Source: Pedobacter chitinilyticus
GTDB lineage: Bacteria; Bacteroidota; Bacteroidia; Sphingobacteriales; Sphingobacteriaceae
Direction of reading: 5' to 3'
DNA length: 64,000 nucleotides
NCBI RefSeq assembly: GCF_003313385.1
Contig: NZ_QMHN01000001.1
Coordinates: forward strand, 521,673-585,672
Shown here piece after piece: positions 8,355 through 16,205 of the stretch (position 1 is its first letter; each line of letters starts with the position of its first letter). The translations under genes were made by a program, and so were the position numbers. The notes under the pieces were generated by a model. The model saw only the letters and a program-made list of their open reading frames with translations. It was not told where the DNA came from and did no database searches.

Positions 8355-9470
8355 TTAACCCAATGCCTGTTCCAAATCAGCAATCAAATCATCAATATGT
8401 TCTAGTCCAACGGAGATACGGATTAAATTCTGTGGCGTTTTGGTAGTAGGGCCTTCTACAGAGGCACGATGTTCGATTAAGCTTTCTACACCGCCTAAGC
8501 TAGTGGCTTGAGTAAAAATCTTAACGCTGTTCACTACTTTTCGGGCATTTTCTGCATCACCTTTGGTTAAAATAGACAGCATACCGCCAAAACCTCGCAT
8601 CTGTTTTTTCACAATTTCGTGTTGAGGGTGCGAAGGTAAGCCTGGATAAAAAACAGCTTCCACTTTTGGGTGTTGATTCAGATAGTCCGCTAGTTTTTCT
8701 GCATTTTCGCAATGTCCTTTAATACGGTAAGCCAAGGTTTTAATGCTTCTTAGCAATAGAAAACAATCAAAAGGCGAAGGTACCGCTCCACCTGTTTCCT
8801 GTATGTTTTTAACTTTCTCCCAAAATTCATTTTTAGCAGCAAACGTAAGTGAGCCACCTAAAACATCACTATGTCCGCCAATATATTTAGTGGTAGAGTG
8901 CATGACAATATTTGCCCCCAAGGCAATAGGATTTTGTAAAATTGGAGAAGCAAAAGTACTGTCTACCACAAAAATTAACTTGTGCTGTTTGGCTATGTTG
9001 CTCAAGGCTTCAATATCAGACACCTTCAATAAAGGATTAGAAGGGGTTTCTGCCCATATCAAAACGGTGTTAGATTTTACATAGCTTTCTACTTTGGCTA
9101 TTTCTGTTAAATCAACAAAATCAAAGCTTAAAGTATCTGCAAAAATGGTTAACAATTGTTTTTTAAATCCCCAATACATGTCATCGGGAGCAATAATATG
9201 ACTGCCTGGTTTTAGAGCTTGAAAAACAGCCATGCCAGCAGTATTGCCCGAAGAAAAAGCACAGGTGTCAGCGCCGCCTTCCAATTCGCTAATCACTTTC
9301 TCCAAAGCTGACCGATTTGGATTGCTCACTCTACTATACATATGACCACCAGGATAGCCACCGTCTTCACCTCTGTAATAGGTAGTGGAAAGATGAATGG
9401 GAGTAGTTACGTCGCCAGTATTTGATTTTACGAGGTCAGATGCGTGTATAGCAGTGGTTTCAGCTTTCAT
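8355..9470 (-). CDS. Trans-sulfuration PLP enzyme (cystathionine gamma-synthase or lyase)
   Basis: A Cys/Met-metabolism PLP enzyme of 371 residues. PLP lysine K195 lies in HSTTKYIGGH; YSRVSNPNRSALE and SGNTAGMA are family motifs, and the C-terminal RISVGLEHIDDL is diagnostic. The length is that of cystathionine gamma-synthase (makes cystathionine from acylated homoserine and cysteine), cystathionine gamma-lyase or beta-lyase; sequence alone does not separate them. Since MetY already makes homocysteine directly, a lyase role that turns cystathionine or cysteine over is equally likely. It stands apart from the riboswitch unit and shows no S-box of its own. Confidence 0.85.
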   Translation of the reverse strand: MKAETTAIHASDLVKSNTGDVTTPIHLSTTYYRGEDGGYPGGHMYSRVSNPNRSALEKVISELEGGADTCAFSSGNTAGMAVFQALKPGSHIIAPDDMYWGFKKQLLTIFADTLSFDFVDLTEIAKVESYVKSNTVLIWAETPSNPLLKVSDIEALSNIAKQHKLIFVVDSTFASPILQNPIALGANIVMHSTTKYIGGHSDVLGGSLTFAAKNEFWEKVKNIQETGGAVPSPFDCFLLLRSIKTLAYRIKGHCENAEKLADYLNQHPKVEAVFYPGLPSHPQHEIVKKQMRGFGGMLSILTKGDAENARKVVNSVKIFTQATSLGGVESLIEHRASVEGPTTKTPQNLIRISVGLEHIDDLIADLEQALG

Positions 9471-9637
9471 AAAAAAGGAAGGTTAAAAAGTAATTAAACA
9501 AATGTAGCTGAAATGTTTTAGATAGTTTATTTTTGGCAGGATTTATGTTTAATGCTTCACGAAAATTATACATAGACGAAGACGGGGTGAAAAAACCAGC
9601 CATCGCTCTGTTAAAATGGAAAATAAAAAATAAACAG

Positions 9638-10129
9638 ATGAAAAAATTAATTTTAGCTATCGCTTTGTGCTTAACATCGTTGGTGGTGTTAGAAAGCTGC
9701 TCTCCAAAAACGACTACAGGTGCTCCTGCAGTACGTAGAGGCAATGTAACAGGCAACTGGACGTTGAACAACATTACCTTCGAGGGTATTCCTGATGTGG
9801 CTGTTAGGTCATTTTTGGGAGAAACTTCTTACAAATGTTTTGTAGGTAGTTCATGGAGGTTAACCAATAGTGGTAACGGAAGTTACGCCTTGCCAGCTAG
9901 TTCTAGCTGTGGTGCCAAGACCCAAAACATCTTCTGGTCGGTAAGTACTGCCGATGAAACCTTCCAATTCAAAAAAATATATGAGGGAGAGAAAGCTAAG
10001 AATGTGACCGAAGGGTACCGTTTGGTTTTAACCAGTGCTAATGATAACACGATGACTGTCAAATCGCCAATTGAATATAGTGGTAAAACAGCTTACGTAG
10101 TGATGAATTTTGTAAAAGCAATTAACTAG
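9638..10129 (+). CDS. Lipocalin-like lipoprotein
   Basis: Starts at ATG 9638: from there the protein has a lipoprotein signal peptide with lipobox VLESC (Cys19). Earlier in-frame starts at 9533 and 9545 would place about 31-35 non-hydrophobic residues before it. After the anchor, GNWTLNNITFEGI begins a ~140-residue beta-rich domain like the lipocalin-like proteins common in Bacteroidota. Two Cys (in SYKCFVG and SSCGAK) may form a disulfide. The ligand is unknown. A strong terminator follows 20 bases downstream, so it is probably expressed alone. Confidence 0.75.
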   Translation: MKKLILAIALCLTSLVVLESCSPKTTTGAPAVRRGNVTGNWTLNNITFEGIPDVAVRSFLGETSYKCFVGSSWRLTNSGNGSYALPASSSCGAKTQNIFWSVSTADETFQFKKIYEGEKAKNVTEGYRLVLTSANDNTMTVKSPIEYSGKTAYVVMNFVKAIN

Positions 10130-10149
10130 TTTCACACTGAATACAATTG

Positions 10150-10186
10150 AAAAAGCTGCAGACCTAAAAGTTTGCAGCTTTTTTAT
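10150..10186 (+). terminator. Rho-independent terminator
   Basis: AAAAAGCTGCAGAC (10150-10163) pairs with GTTTGCAGCTTTTT (from 10170) across a short loop, ending in a T-run. Follows the lipocalin-like gene. Confidence 0.85.
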
Positions 10187-10293
10187 TGCTGTATAAATAC
10201 GCTTTTATATTAACGTATTTCTGCGCTAAAGCAAAAACACGTAAACATTTCTAAGCTTTAATCGTTCAGTTTTATATCATTAACAGAATTAAG

Positions 10294-11187
10294 ATGAGTA
10301 AGAAGAACGAAAATAAAGACCCAAAAACGCTATTCCCTAAACCTCCATTTAATACACCTAAGCAAGAGCATCCAGGAACGGAAGACCAAATGAAACCCAA
10401 AGCAGACCATGGCGAAGAAAGTTATATCGGGTATGGTCGTTTTAAAGATAAGAAAGTCATCATCACTGGTGGCGATTCTGGGATTGGTAGGGCGGTAGCC
10501 ATTGCTTTTGCACGAGAGGGAGCGGATATACTGATCAGCTATTTGTCCGATGTTGAAGATAAAGATGCGGAAATCACAGCGCAATATGTAAGGGAAGCGG
10601 GTAGGATGGCTATTTTAATGAAAGGTGACATCACCAAGGAAGCGCAATGCAAAGCTATAGTAGCAAAAGCCGTGAAAGAATTTGGCCATATCGACGTGCT
10701 CATTAATAATGCTGCGTTTCACATCAGTAGAAAAAGTATTGAAGATATATCCGATGAAGAGTGGAGTTTTACCTTCGATACTAACGTAAAGGCTATTTTT
10801 TATCTTTGTAAGGCCGCTATCCCGCATATGCCTAAAGGCAGCAGCATCATCAATACAACTTCGGTAACAGCTTTTGAGCCCTCTGAAGACTTGTTACCTT
10901 ATTCGGCAACTAAAAGTGCCGTCATTAATTTTACTTCCAATTTAAGTCAGATTTTATTGAAGCAAGGGAAAGGGATTAGGGTAAATGCCGTTGCTCCTGG
11001 ACCAGTTTGGACGCCTTTAATTCCAGCAACTAAGTTTAACGTAAAAACTTTTGGACAAAATACGGCCATGGAACGTCCTGGACAACCTGTAGAAATAGCT
11101 CCAGCTTTTCTTTTTTTGGCTTCCGCTGATGCAAGTTTTGTCTCTGGAGCGGTACTGCCTGTAACAGGAGGAAGATTAACAATTTAG
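10294..11187 (+). CDS. Short-chain dehydrogenase of the general-stress GSP39 type
   Basis: NAD(P)-dependent oxidoreductase. Cofactor loop TGGDSGIGRA (about residues 56-65), NNAA, catalytic Ser in TTSVT and the YSATKSA Tyr/Lys pair are intact. The ~45-residue Pro/Lys/Gln-rich N-terminal tail before the Rossmann fold is typical of the Bacillus GSP39/YhxC-like group, which is induced by general stress; its substrate is not established. First gene of a region full of stress-associated families, but separated from the next gene by 236 bases, so probably its own transcription unit. Confidence 0.85.
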   Translation: MSKKNENKDPKTLFPKPPFNTPKQEHPGTEDQMKPKADHGEESYIGYGRFKDKKVIITGGDSGIGRAVAIAFAREGADILISYLSDVEDKDAEITAQYVREAGRMAILMKGDITKEAQCKAIVAKAVKEFGHIDVLINNAAFHISRKSIEDISDEEWSFTFDTNVKAIFYLCKAAIPHMPKGSSIINTTSVTAFEPSEDLLPYSATKSAVINFTSNLSQILLKQGKGIRVNAVAPGPVWTPLIPATKFNVKTFGQNTAMERPGQPVEIAPAFLFLASADASFVSGAVLPVTGGRLTI

Positions 11188-11423
11188 CGTGTTTTAATTA
11201 ATTTTATAAACAAAGATTATTTAATTTTTATAATTGCTAAAACACTATGTATCAAAAAATTGTTTATGACTTTGCCACTTAAACTTTGAGGTTTTAAAAT
11301 GGGTATTTATACGTTGTTTTTGAGTATAAATTGCCTTGGTGAGATAAATATGTTGTCGGATATTAGACCTTGCAAATCATCATTTAATGAGGTGGTTATT
11401 CTTTGATTTTTAATTAGTTAGTT

Positions 11424-11960
11424 ATGGTTAATGTTATCCACTCTAATGTTTCAAAAGAGAAAACGCTCAACAAAGAAGATTTAAGAAGTAAATCTTTGGT
11501 AGAAAGTATACAGCTAGTGTATGATGCAGAAAGGCAATGGCTAACTGTATTGCCTATTTTGCAGTTGGCTGTGGGCAATGAAGATTTACTGGAGCTGCTA
11601 ATTAAATTCCAAAAAGTAGGCAAAGATCATCTCCATAGATTAGAAAGCTGTTTTGAGGCTTTGGGAGTAGAGATTTTATCTGCAGATAATAAGGATATGG
11701 AAGTATTAATTGAGGAATGTTACGATATTATTGATGTGACACCAAGATTTAGTTTTATCCGCGATGCAGGATTAATTGTAGGAATGCAGCAAGCGCAACA
11801 ATATCAAGTAACGGCATACACCTCTCTATTAGCGCAAGCTTTGGAACTTGATGAACAGAAAGTAATTAACCTAATAAAAATTATTATTCATCATAAACAA
11901 CAAGAAGAAGAACAACTTGCCATGGCCGATACTGGCACGATGCTCGATGAAATTACCTAA
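11424..11960 (+). CDS. DUF892 (YciE/YciF-like) ferritin-like protein
   Basis: A 178-residue all-helical protein with the DUF892 pattern of two helical hairpins: VESIQLVYDAERQWLTVLP, then DHLHRLESCFEALG, then paired helices to the end carrying HHKQQEEEQ. The family has a ferritin-like four-helix bundle and is induced by osmotic or other stress; its biochemical role is uncertain. The usual metal-ligand pattern is less clean than in the copy at 19212-19724, so this one may be structural. Two bases separate it from the following receiver-domain gene, implying cotranscription and perhaps signalling linked to stress. Confidence 0.75.
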   Translation: MVNVIHSNVSKEKTLNKEDLRSKSLVESIQLVYDAERQWLTVLPILQLAVGNEDLLELLIKFQKVGKDHLHRLESCFEALGVEILSADNKDMEVLIEECYDIIDVTPRFSFIRDAGLIVGMQQAQQYQVTAYTSLLAQALELDEQKVINLIKIIIHHKQQEEEQLAMADTGTMLDEIT

Positions 11961-11962
11961 AT

Positions 11963-12346
11963 ATGGCTTACCTACCTGGCTTTATCGCCGAAAAACGCAA
12001 ACTGTTAATTTTTGAAGATGAGGATAGTATGCAAACCATCCTGTCTGCCGCGCTTTTACCCGAAAAATATGAGCTCACTTTCGTTTCTACTGAAACGTTG
12101 AGCAAACCCCAATTTTTAAATCCAGATTTGGTATTATTGGATCATGTGTTGGCTCCCATGCCTGATCATGAAAGCCTATGCCAAAAAATTAAGTTATTTT
12201 ATCCATCTATACCGCTCATCGTGATCTCCGCATATCCTTTACATAAATTTGGCGATTGCCAAAAACACATCGATTTGTTTATAGCCAAGCCTTTTGATTT
12301 GAGCTATTTTTTAGATGGTGTGGAAAGTTGTTTCGTTGCCGATTAG
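11963..12346 (+). CDS. Stand-alone response regulator receiver domain
   Basis: A CheY-like single-domain regulator of 127 residues without an output domain. Acidic pair EDED (18-21), phosphoacceptor Asp60 in DLVLLDHVLAP, the conserved switch Ser in VISAYP and Lys in IAKPFD are all present. It would take phosphate from a histidine kinase and act by protein contact or as a phosphate sink. The kinase gene starts 60 bases downstream and a second regulator follows it, so the three may form one signalling unit. Confidence 0.85.
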   Translation: MAYLPGFIAEKRKLLIFEDEDSMQTILSAALLPEKYELTFVSTETLSKPQFLNPDLVLLDHVLAPMPDHESLCQKIKLFYPSIPLIVISAYPLHKFGDCQKHIDLFIAKPFDLSYFLDGVESCFVAD

Positions 12347-12406
12347 TAACGCATAAACAACAGATTTATCCTATATTAGTTTTGAGACTATTCCAACAGG
12401 CGGTTT

Positions 12407-13525
12407 ATGGAGAAAAGTAAAGATTTAGAGCTCGCACGTAAGGAACTAGACCAGATCCTGATCGATGATTTTGAGATGGATTCCCTAGTGTTTTCTAAAA
12501 TGGCTGATGCAATTCCAGATATGATATGTGTGACTGATATCCAACAAATGCGGAAAATTTACTCCAATGCCCACGTGCATCATTTGTTTAAATTGGGTAA
12601 GAAGGAGATTAATGATATGGGGCTTCGTTTTTTTGAAAAAACAATACATCCTGCCGATCAATATCATTACTTTAAAGAGATTGACAGTTTAAAATTGGCT
12701 AATGACGAGCATATCAGTCAGTTTAATTACAGGATTATTGATTTTGAAGGTAAGGTACGTTGGTTAGCTACCAAACGAAAGGTACTAAAGCGTGATGTGC
12801 ATGGCACACCATTGCAAATTATTGGTATTTCGCAGGATATTACCCAGCAAATTGAACTTAGTGAAGAACGACAAAGGTTAATTGATGAACGGGCACAACT
12901 AAAAGTTCTACAGCAGCAGCAATTGTTTGAAGCCATCATTAATGCACAGGAAGAGGAGCGGAGAAATATTGCCGAAAACTTGCATAACGAGATAGGCCAA
13001 TTGCTATTTGCGGCACAATTAAAATTAGGTTCTTCAGAAACTGAAAGCAGGACTTTGCTAAATGCAGCGATTAAAAAAGTGCGGGAAATTTCTTTTGAAC
13101 TTACACCTGTATTGCTCAATGATATGGGCTTAGAAGCTGCTATCAAAGATATGCTTGAAAGAAAGCTTGATATGCAACAAATTTCTTTTAATTTTAGTTT
13201 TAGTGTGAAAACATCACGCATCAATAATAATGTTGAAGTAATTATTTACCGTATTTTACAAGAATTAATAAATAATACGATAAAACATGCTGAGGCTAGT
13301 CACGTAAATGTACTTGTGATGCAAAAAGGAGACGAATTATATATTAGCCAAACAGATAATGGGATAGGGCTCGATAAAACGATATTGAGTGATGCCAAAA
13401 AAGGCTTTGGCCTAAAAAGTATCATGAATAGATTACATATACTAAATGGCATTTTTGAAGTTTTCTCCACCCCAGAGAGTGGCACAAAAGTATTAATGAA
13501 TATCCCTTTAAATGGCGCAAAATAA
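12407..13525 (+). CDS. Soluble PAS sensor histidine kinase, NarL type (HisKA_3)
   Basis: One PAS domain (about residues 25-145, ending in IIGISQDITQQ) leads through a coiled coil to a HisKA_3 dimerisation domain with phosphoacceptor His193 in AENLHNEIGQ. The C-terminal ATPase domain has the N-box YRILQELINNTIKHA and G1 box TDNGIGL. No membrane segment is seen, so it senses a cytoplasmic signal; the PAS ligand is unknown. It overlaps the next regulator gene by 14 bases, which makes that LuxR-type regulator its likely partner. The PAS and kinase parts closely resemble the C-terminal part of the long kinase at 22009-25515, suggesting duplication. Confidence 0.9.
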   Translation: MEKSKDLELARKELDQILIDDFEMDSLVFSKMADAIPDMICVTDIQQMRKIYSNAHVHHLFKLGKKEINDMGLRFFEKTIHPADQYHYFKEIDSLKLANDEHISQFNYRIIDFEGKVRWLATKRKVLKRDVHGTPLQIIGISQDITQQIELSEERQRLIDERAQLKVLQQQQLFEAIINAQEEERRNIAENLHNEIGQLLFAAQLKLGSSETESRTLLNAAIKKVREISFELTPVLLNDMGLEAAIKDMLERKLDMQQISFNFSFSVKTSRINNNVEVIIYRILQELINNTIKHAEASHVNVLVMQKGDELYISQTDNGIGLDKTILSDAKKGFGLKSIMNRLHILNGIFEVFSTPESGTKVLMNIPLNGAK

Positions 13526-14204
13526 TCTCAAAAAAATAAACATTCTTCTAGCAGACGATCATCACTTGGTGAGAGATGGTATTAAGTCGTTGCTTTTGAA
13601 ATATAATGATTTTAACGTGGTAGGGGAAAGCGGTAATGGTGTGGAAGCTATGGAAATCCTTAAGGCTACGGAAGAACCTATCGATTTAGTATTGGCGGAT
13701 ATTAATATGCCAGAAATGAATGGATTGGAACTTTGTAAGCAAATCAATGAACATCACCCTAAAACTAAAGTCATCATGTTGTCGATGTTAGACCATGAGA
13801 AATATGTTTCGCAAGCTTTGCAAGCTGGGGCTAAAGGGTACTTGTTGAAAAGTGTGAACGAAGAGGAATTGATTTTTTCCATCAAGCAAGTGATGTATAA
13901 CTCTTTTTATGTTTGTGCTGAACTTGCCTACAAATTGTTGAGCAAAAGCTTAATGGGTGTAAGAATTGGCGTTTCACAAAATCAACAAGTTAAGGTTGAT
14001 TTTTCGAGTAGGGAAATTGAAATTTTAGAACTCATTGCGGATGGTTATACCAATTTAGAAATTGCCGAAAAACTATTTACCAGTAAGCGTACGGTAGAAG
14101 GACATCGTTTACAAATGATCAGTAAAACAGGAGTACGTAACACGGCTGCTTTGATTAAATACTGTTTAATTCAAGGCGTACTGAAAGCCAATTTACCCGA
14201 TTAA
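13512..14204 (+). CDS. NarL/LuxR-family response regulator
   Basis: Receiver domain (residues 8-125) with phosphoacceptor Asp63 in LVLADINMPEMNG, then a LuxR-type helix-turn-helix (about 165-225) with SSREIEILELIADGYTNLEI and TSKRTVEGHR as recognition region. Transcription factor activated by phosphorylation, probably by the kinase it overlaps. Target genes cannot be read from the window; the neighbouring stress and GH130 genes are candidates. The partner on the other strand ends tail-to-tail with it (4-base overlap). Confidence 0.9.
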   Translation: MAQNNLKKINILLADDHHLVRDGIKSLLLKYNDFNVVGESGNGVEAMEILKATEEPIDLVLADINMPEMNGLELCKQINEHHPKTKVIMLSMLDHEKYVSQALQAGAKGYLLKSVNEEELIFSIKQVMYNSFYVCAELAYKLLSKSLMGVRIGVSQNQQVKVDFSSREIEILELIADGYTNLEIAEKLFTSKRTVEGHRLQMISKTGVRNTAALIKYCLIQGVLKANLPD

Positions 14205-14446
14205 GGTGGCGTAGTTTTCTCCAGAATTTTCTCCCCTATCAGTTCGATGGTTTCTGGTGGGAGATTACCCCAAAGCTGTTCCCATTTTCCGTAAATTTCA
14301 TTTCTAAGTTGGGTGATTTCCGTTTCCCCGATATAGCAAGAATAGTAGGGGACACCATCAGTGGTTTCCAGTTCAATAACTTTGATATGTTTTTCGTCGC
14401 CATCTATATTGGCAATAATATAAAAATCAACGTGCGGAGAATTCAT
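14201..14446 (-). CDS. Small uncharacterised protein
   Basis: An 81-residue soluble, acidic protein of unknown family starting at ATG 14446; an upstream TTG at 14470 would add eight residues. It has a beta-rich first half (VDFYIIANIDG, IKVIELE, VPYYSCYIG) and a helical tail. Its stop codon overlaps the stop of the convergent regulator gene. It is divergent from the GH130 gene, 118 bases away. No function can be assigned. Confidence 0.55.
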   Translation of the reverse strand: MNSPHVDFYIIANIDGDEKHIKVIELETTDGVPYYSCYIGETEITQLRNEIYGKWEQLWGNLPPETIELIGEKILEKTTPP

Positions 14447-14563
14447 AAATGTTCTTTTAATTGATAACAATTCGTTTGTACTTTTGGTTTTTAGGCATTG
14501 CTAATCGGTTTTTGGCAAACCCTATTCCAAAAAAATTGTTATTCATTCAAAACAAATTCCACT

Positions 14564-16042
14564 ATGAGGATAACAGTCAGCAGAAAACCAGTTAAGGTTT
14601 ATCCAGACCCCAAAAGAGTAATTGCTAGATTTTTCTATAACGGTGATGAAAGAGCCAGGGAAGTAGTGGCCAAAGTCACCAGTCTTAGCGAAAAGCAAAT
14701 TTTCGACATTGTGTCGCCTTTGCTTCAAGAATTTTCAAAACGACATAGGAACATTACCAAGGTATTTTTGAAGCACTGCAAAAAAATACAATGGCTAATT
14801 GAAGAGATGGGCATCGACTATAAAAACATGGACGAGTTTACCAAATATCTCATCGGTTCTTACTTTACACATGAATATTCTATTGAATCAGCGGCATTTT
14901 TTAATCCATCTATTGTAGAAGATCCCGACCAGACCAATTTGGTGGAGGGAGAAAAGCGGGTAATTATCAGCTTCAGGGCAGTAGGCGAAGGGCATATTTC
15001 TTCTGTAGTATTTAGAAGAGCGCTCATAGATAGCCACAATAATATTCACGTAATGCCTGCAGGGAGTTATATAGATGAAGCAGAGGTAGTGAAGAATGCG
15101 ATTTACAATAAACGTCTTTTTCTAAAAAAGGCTGCCGACGCCAGTATTTCGATGAATGTGATTACCGATGTGAATGGACATTTGGGAGAAAAGTTTGATT
15201 ATCCCCAACTTCGGAAATTGGTATTGGATGCTAAGGAGAAACAGAAGGAAGATGCAGATAAGTTGGAATATGACCGCATTTTATGGTTGTCTGATACTTA
15301 TCATGAGATTTGTTTTTCTAAGGATACAGATATCTCTGATCGTGTAATTTTTCCAATTTCAGAATTTGAGCGCAAGGGTATTGAAGATGCGCGTTTTGTA
15401 CGTTTTACCAAAGATGATGGCAGCGTAATCTATTATGGAACCTATACGGCATTTGATGGGGCTTTTATTATTCCCAAACTGATGCAGACCACCGATTTTT
15501 ACGATTTTAAAGTAAGCCCGTTGCATGGAAAAGGGGCACAGAATAAGAATTTAGCACTGTTTCCTAAAAAGATCAATGGTAAATATGCCATGATGTCGAG
15601 GATAGACGGTTGGAACAATTACTTAATGTACTCGGATAGGATTACGGTTTGGGACCAGCCGATTAAGCTACAAGCTCCTTTATATCCTTGGGAATTTATA
15701 CAGATTGGTAATTGTGGGTCGCCTATAGAAACAGAAGCAGGTTGGCTAATCATTACCCACGGCGTAGGGCCCATGCGTAGGTATTGTTTAGGAGCAAGTT
15801 TGTTGGATTTGAATGATCCTTCTATTGAAATTGGTCGTTTGCATGAACCATTATTGGTCCCTAATCCCGATGAAAGGGAAGGGTATGTGCCTAACGTTTT
15901 ATATTCTTGCGGTTCCATTATCCATAACGGTGAACTGATTATTCCATATGGCTTGTCTGATTATTGTTCTTCTTTTGCGACGGTGAATTTAGAACGTTTG
16001 CTGGAGCGTATTATGGAACATAATAACGGCAGCGCGGTTTAA
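14564..16042 (+). CDS. GH130-family glycoside phosphorylase/hydrolase
   Basis: A five-bladed propeller enzyme family acting on beta-mannosides by phosphorolysis (or hydrolysis in some subgroups). Seen are NPSIVED at the first blade, SFRAVGEGHISS, and GIEDARFVRF, which holds the conserved Asp of the family general acid. Start at ATG 14564; earlier in-frame bases encode an unrelated Phe/Cys-rich tail. The 492-residue form has a ~90-residue helical N-terminal extension absent from the short copy at 29898-30944. It runs convergent to a GT4 fusion gene. Substrate unknown; beta-1,2- or beta-1,4-mannosides are plausible from the family. Confidence 0.8.
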   Translation: MRITVSRKPVKVYPDPKRVIARFFYNGDERAREVVAKVTSLSEKQIFDIVSPLLQEFSKRHRNITKVFLKHCKKIQWLIEEMGIDYKNMDEFTKYLIGSYFTHEYSIESAAFFNPSIVEDPDQTNLVEGEKRVIISFRAVGEGHISSVVFRRALIDSHNNIHVMPAGSYIDEAEVVKNAIYNKRLFLKKAADASISMNVITDVNGHLGEKFDYPQLRKLVLDAKEKQKEDADKLEYDRILWLSDTYHEICFSKDTDISDRVIFPISEFERKGIEDARFVRFTKDDGSVIYYGTYTAFDGAFIIPKLMQTTDFYDFKVSPLHGKGAQNKNLALFPKKINGKYAMMSRIDGWNNYLMYSDRITVWDQPIKLQAPLYPWEFIQIGNCGSPIETEAGWLIITHGVGPMRRYCLGASLLDLNDPSIEIGRLHEPLLVPNPDEREGYVPNVLYSCGSIIHNGELIIPYGLSDYCSSFATVNLERLLERIMEHNNGSAV

Positions 16043-16097
16043 CTTTTTCGTTCTAACGGACGTGATTCTTTTTTGTAATGAAGAAAATAAAATTGCA

Positions 16098-16179
16098 GTC
16101 ATTCCGAGAGAAGCACATCGCCGAGGAATCTCTAATAATAATTAAAAAACCTCGTAGGTTTTCTAAATCTACGAGGTTT
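16098..16179. repeat. Half palindromic element plus two-way terminator hairpin
   Basis: GTCATTCCGAG (16098-16108) and GAGGAATCTCT (16123-16133) mark the second dispersed family (also at 34642 and 40616). It is followed by AAACCTCGTAGGTTT (16147-16161) paired with AAATCTACGAGGTTT (16165-16179). The hairpin lies between convergent GH130 and GT4 genes and is flanked by A- and T-rich bases, fitting a bidirectional terminator. Confidence 0.7.
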
Positions 16180-16205
16180 ATTCGCATATTAAAGCTTGAT
16201 GCGAC

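Noticed and set aside
11188..11423. Possible 35-codon frame starting MGIYTLFLSINC
   Set aside because: Atypical composition and no context; AT-rich leader of the DUF892 gene.
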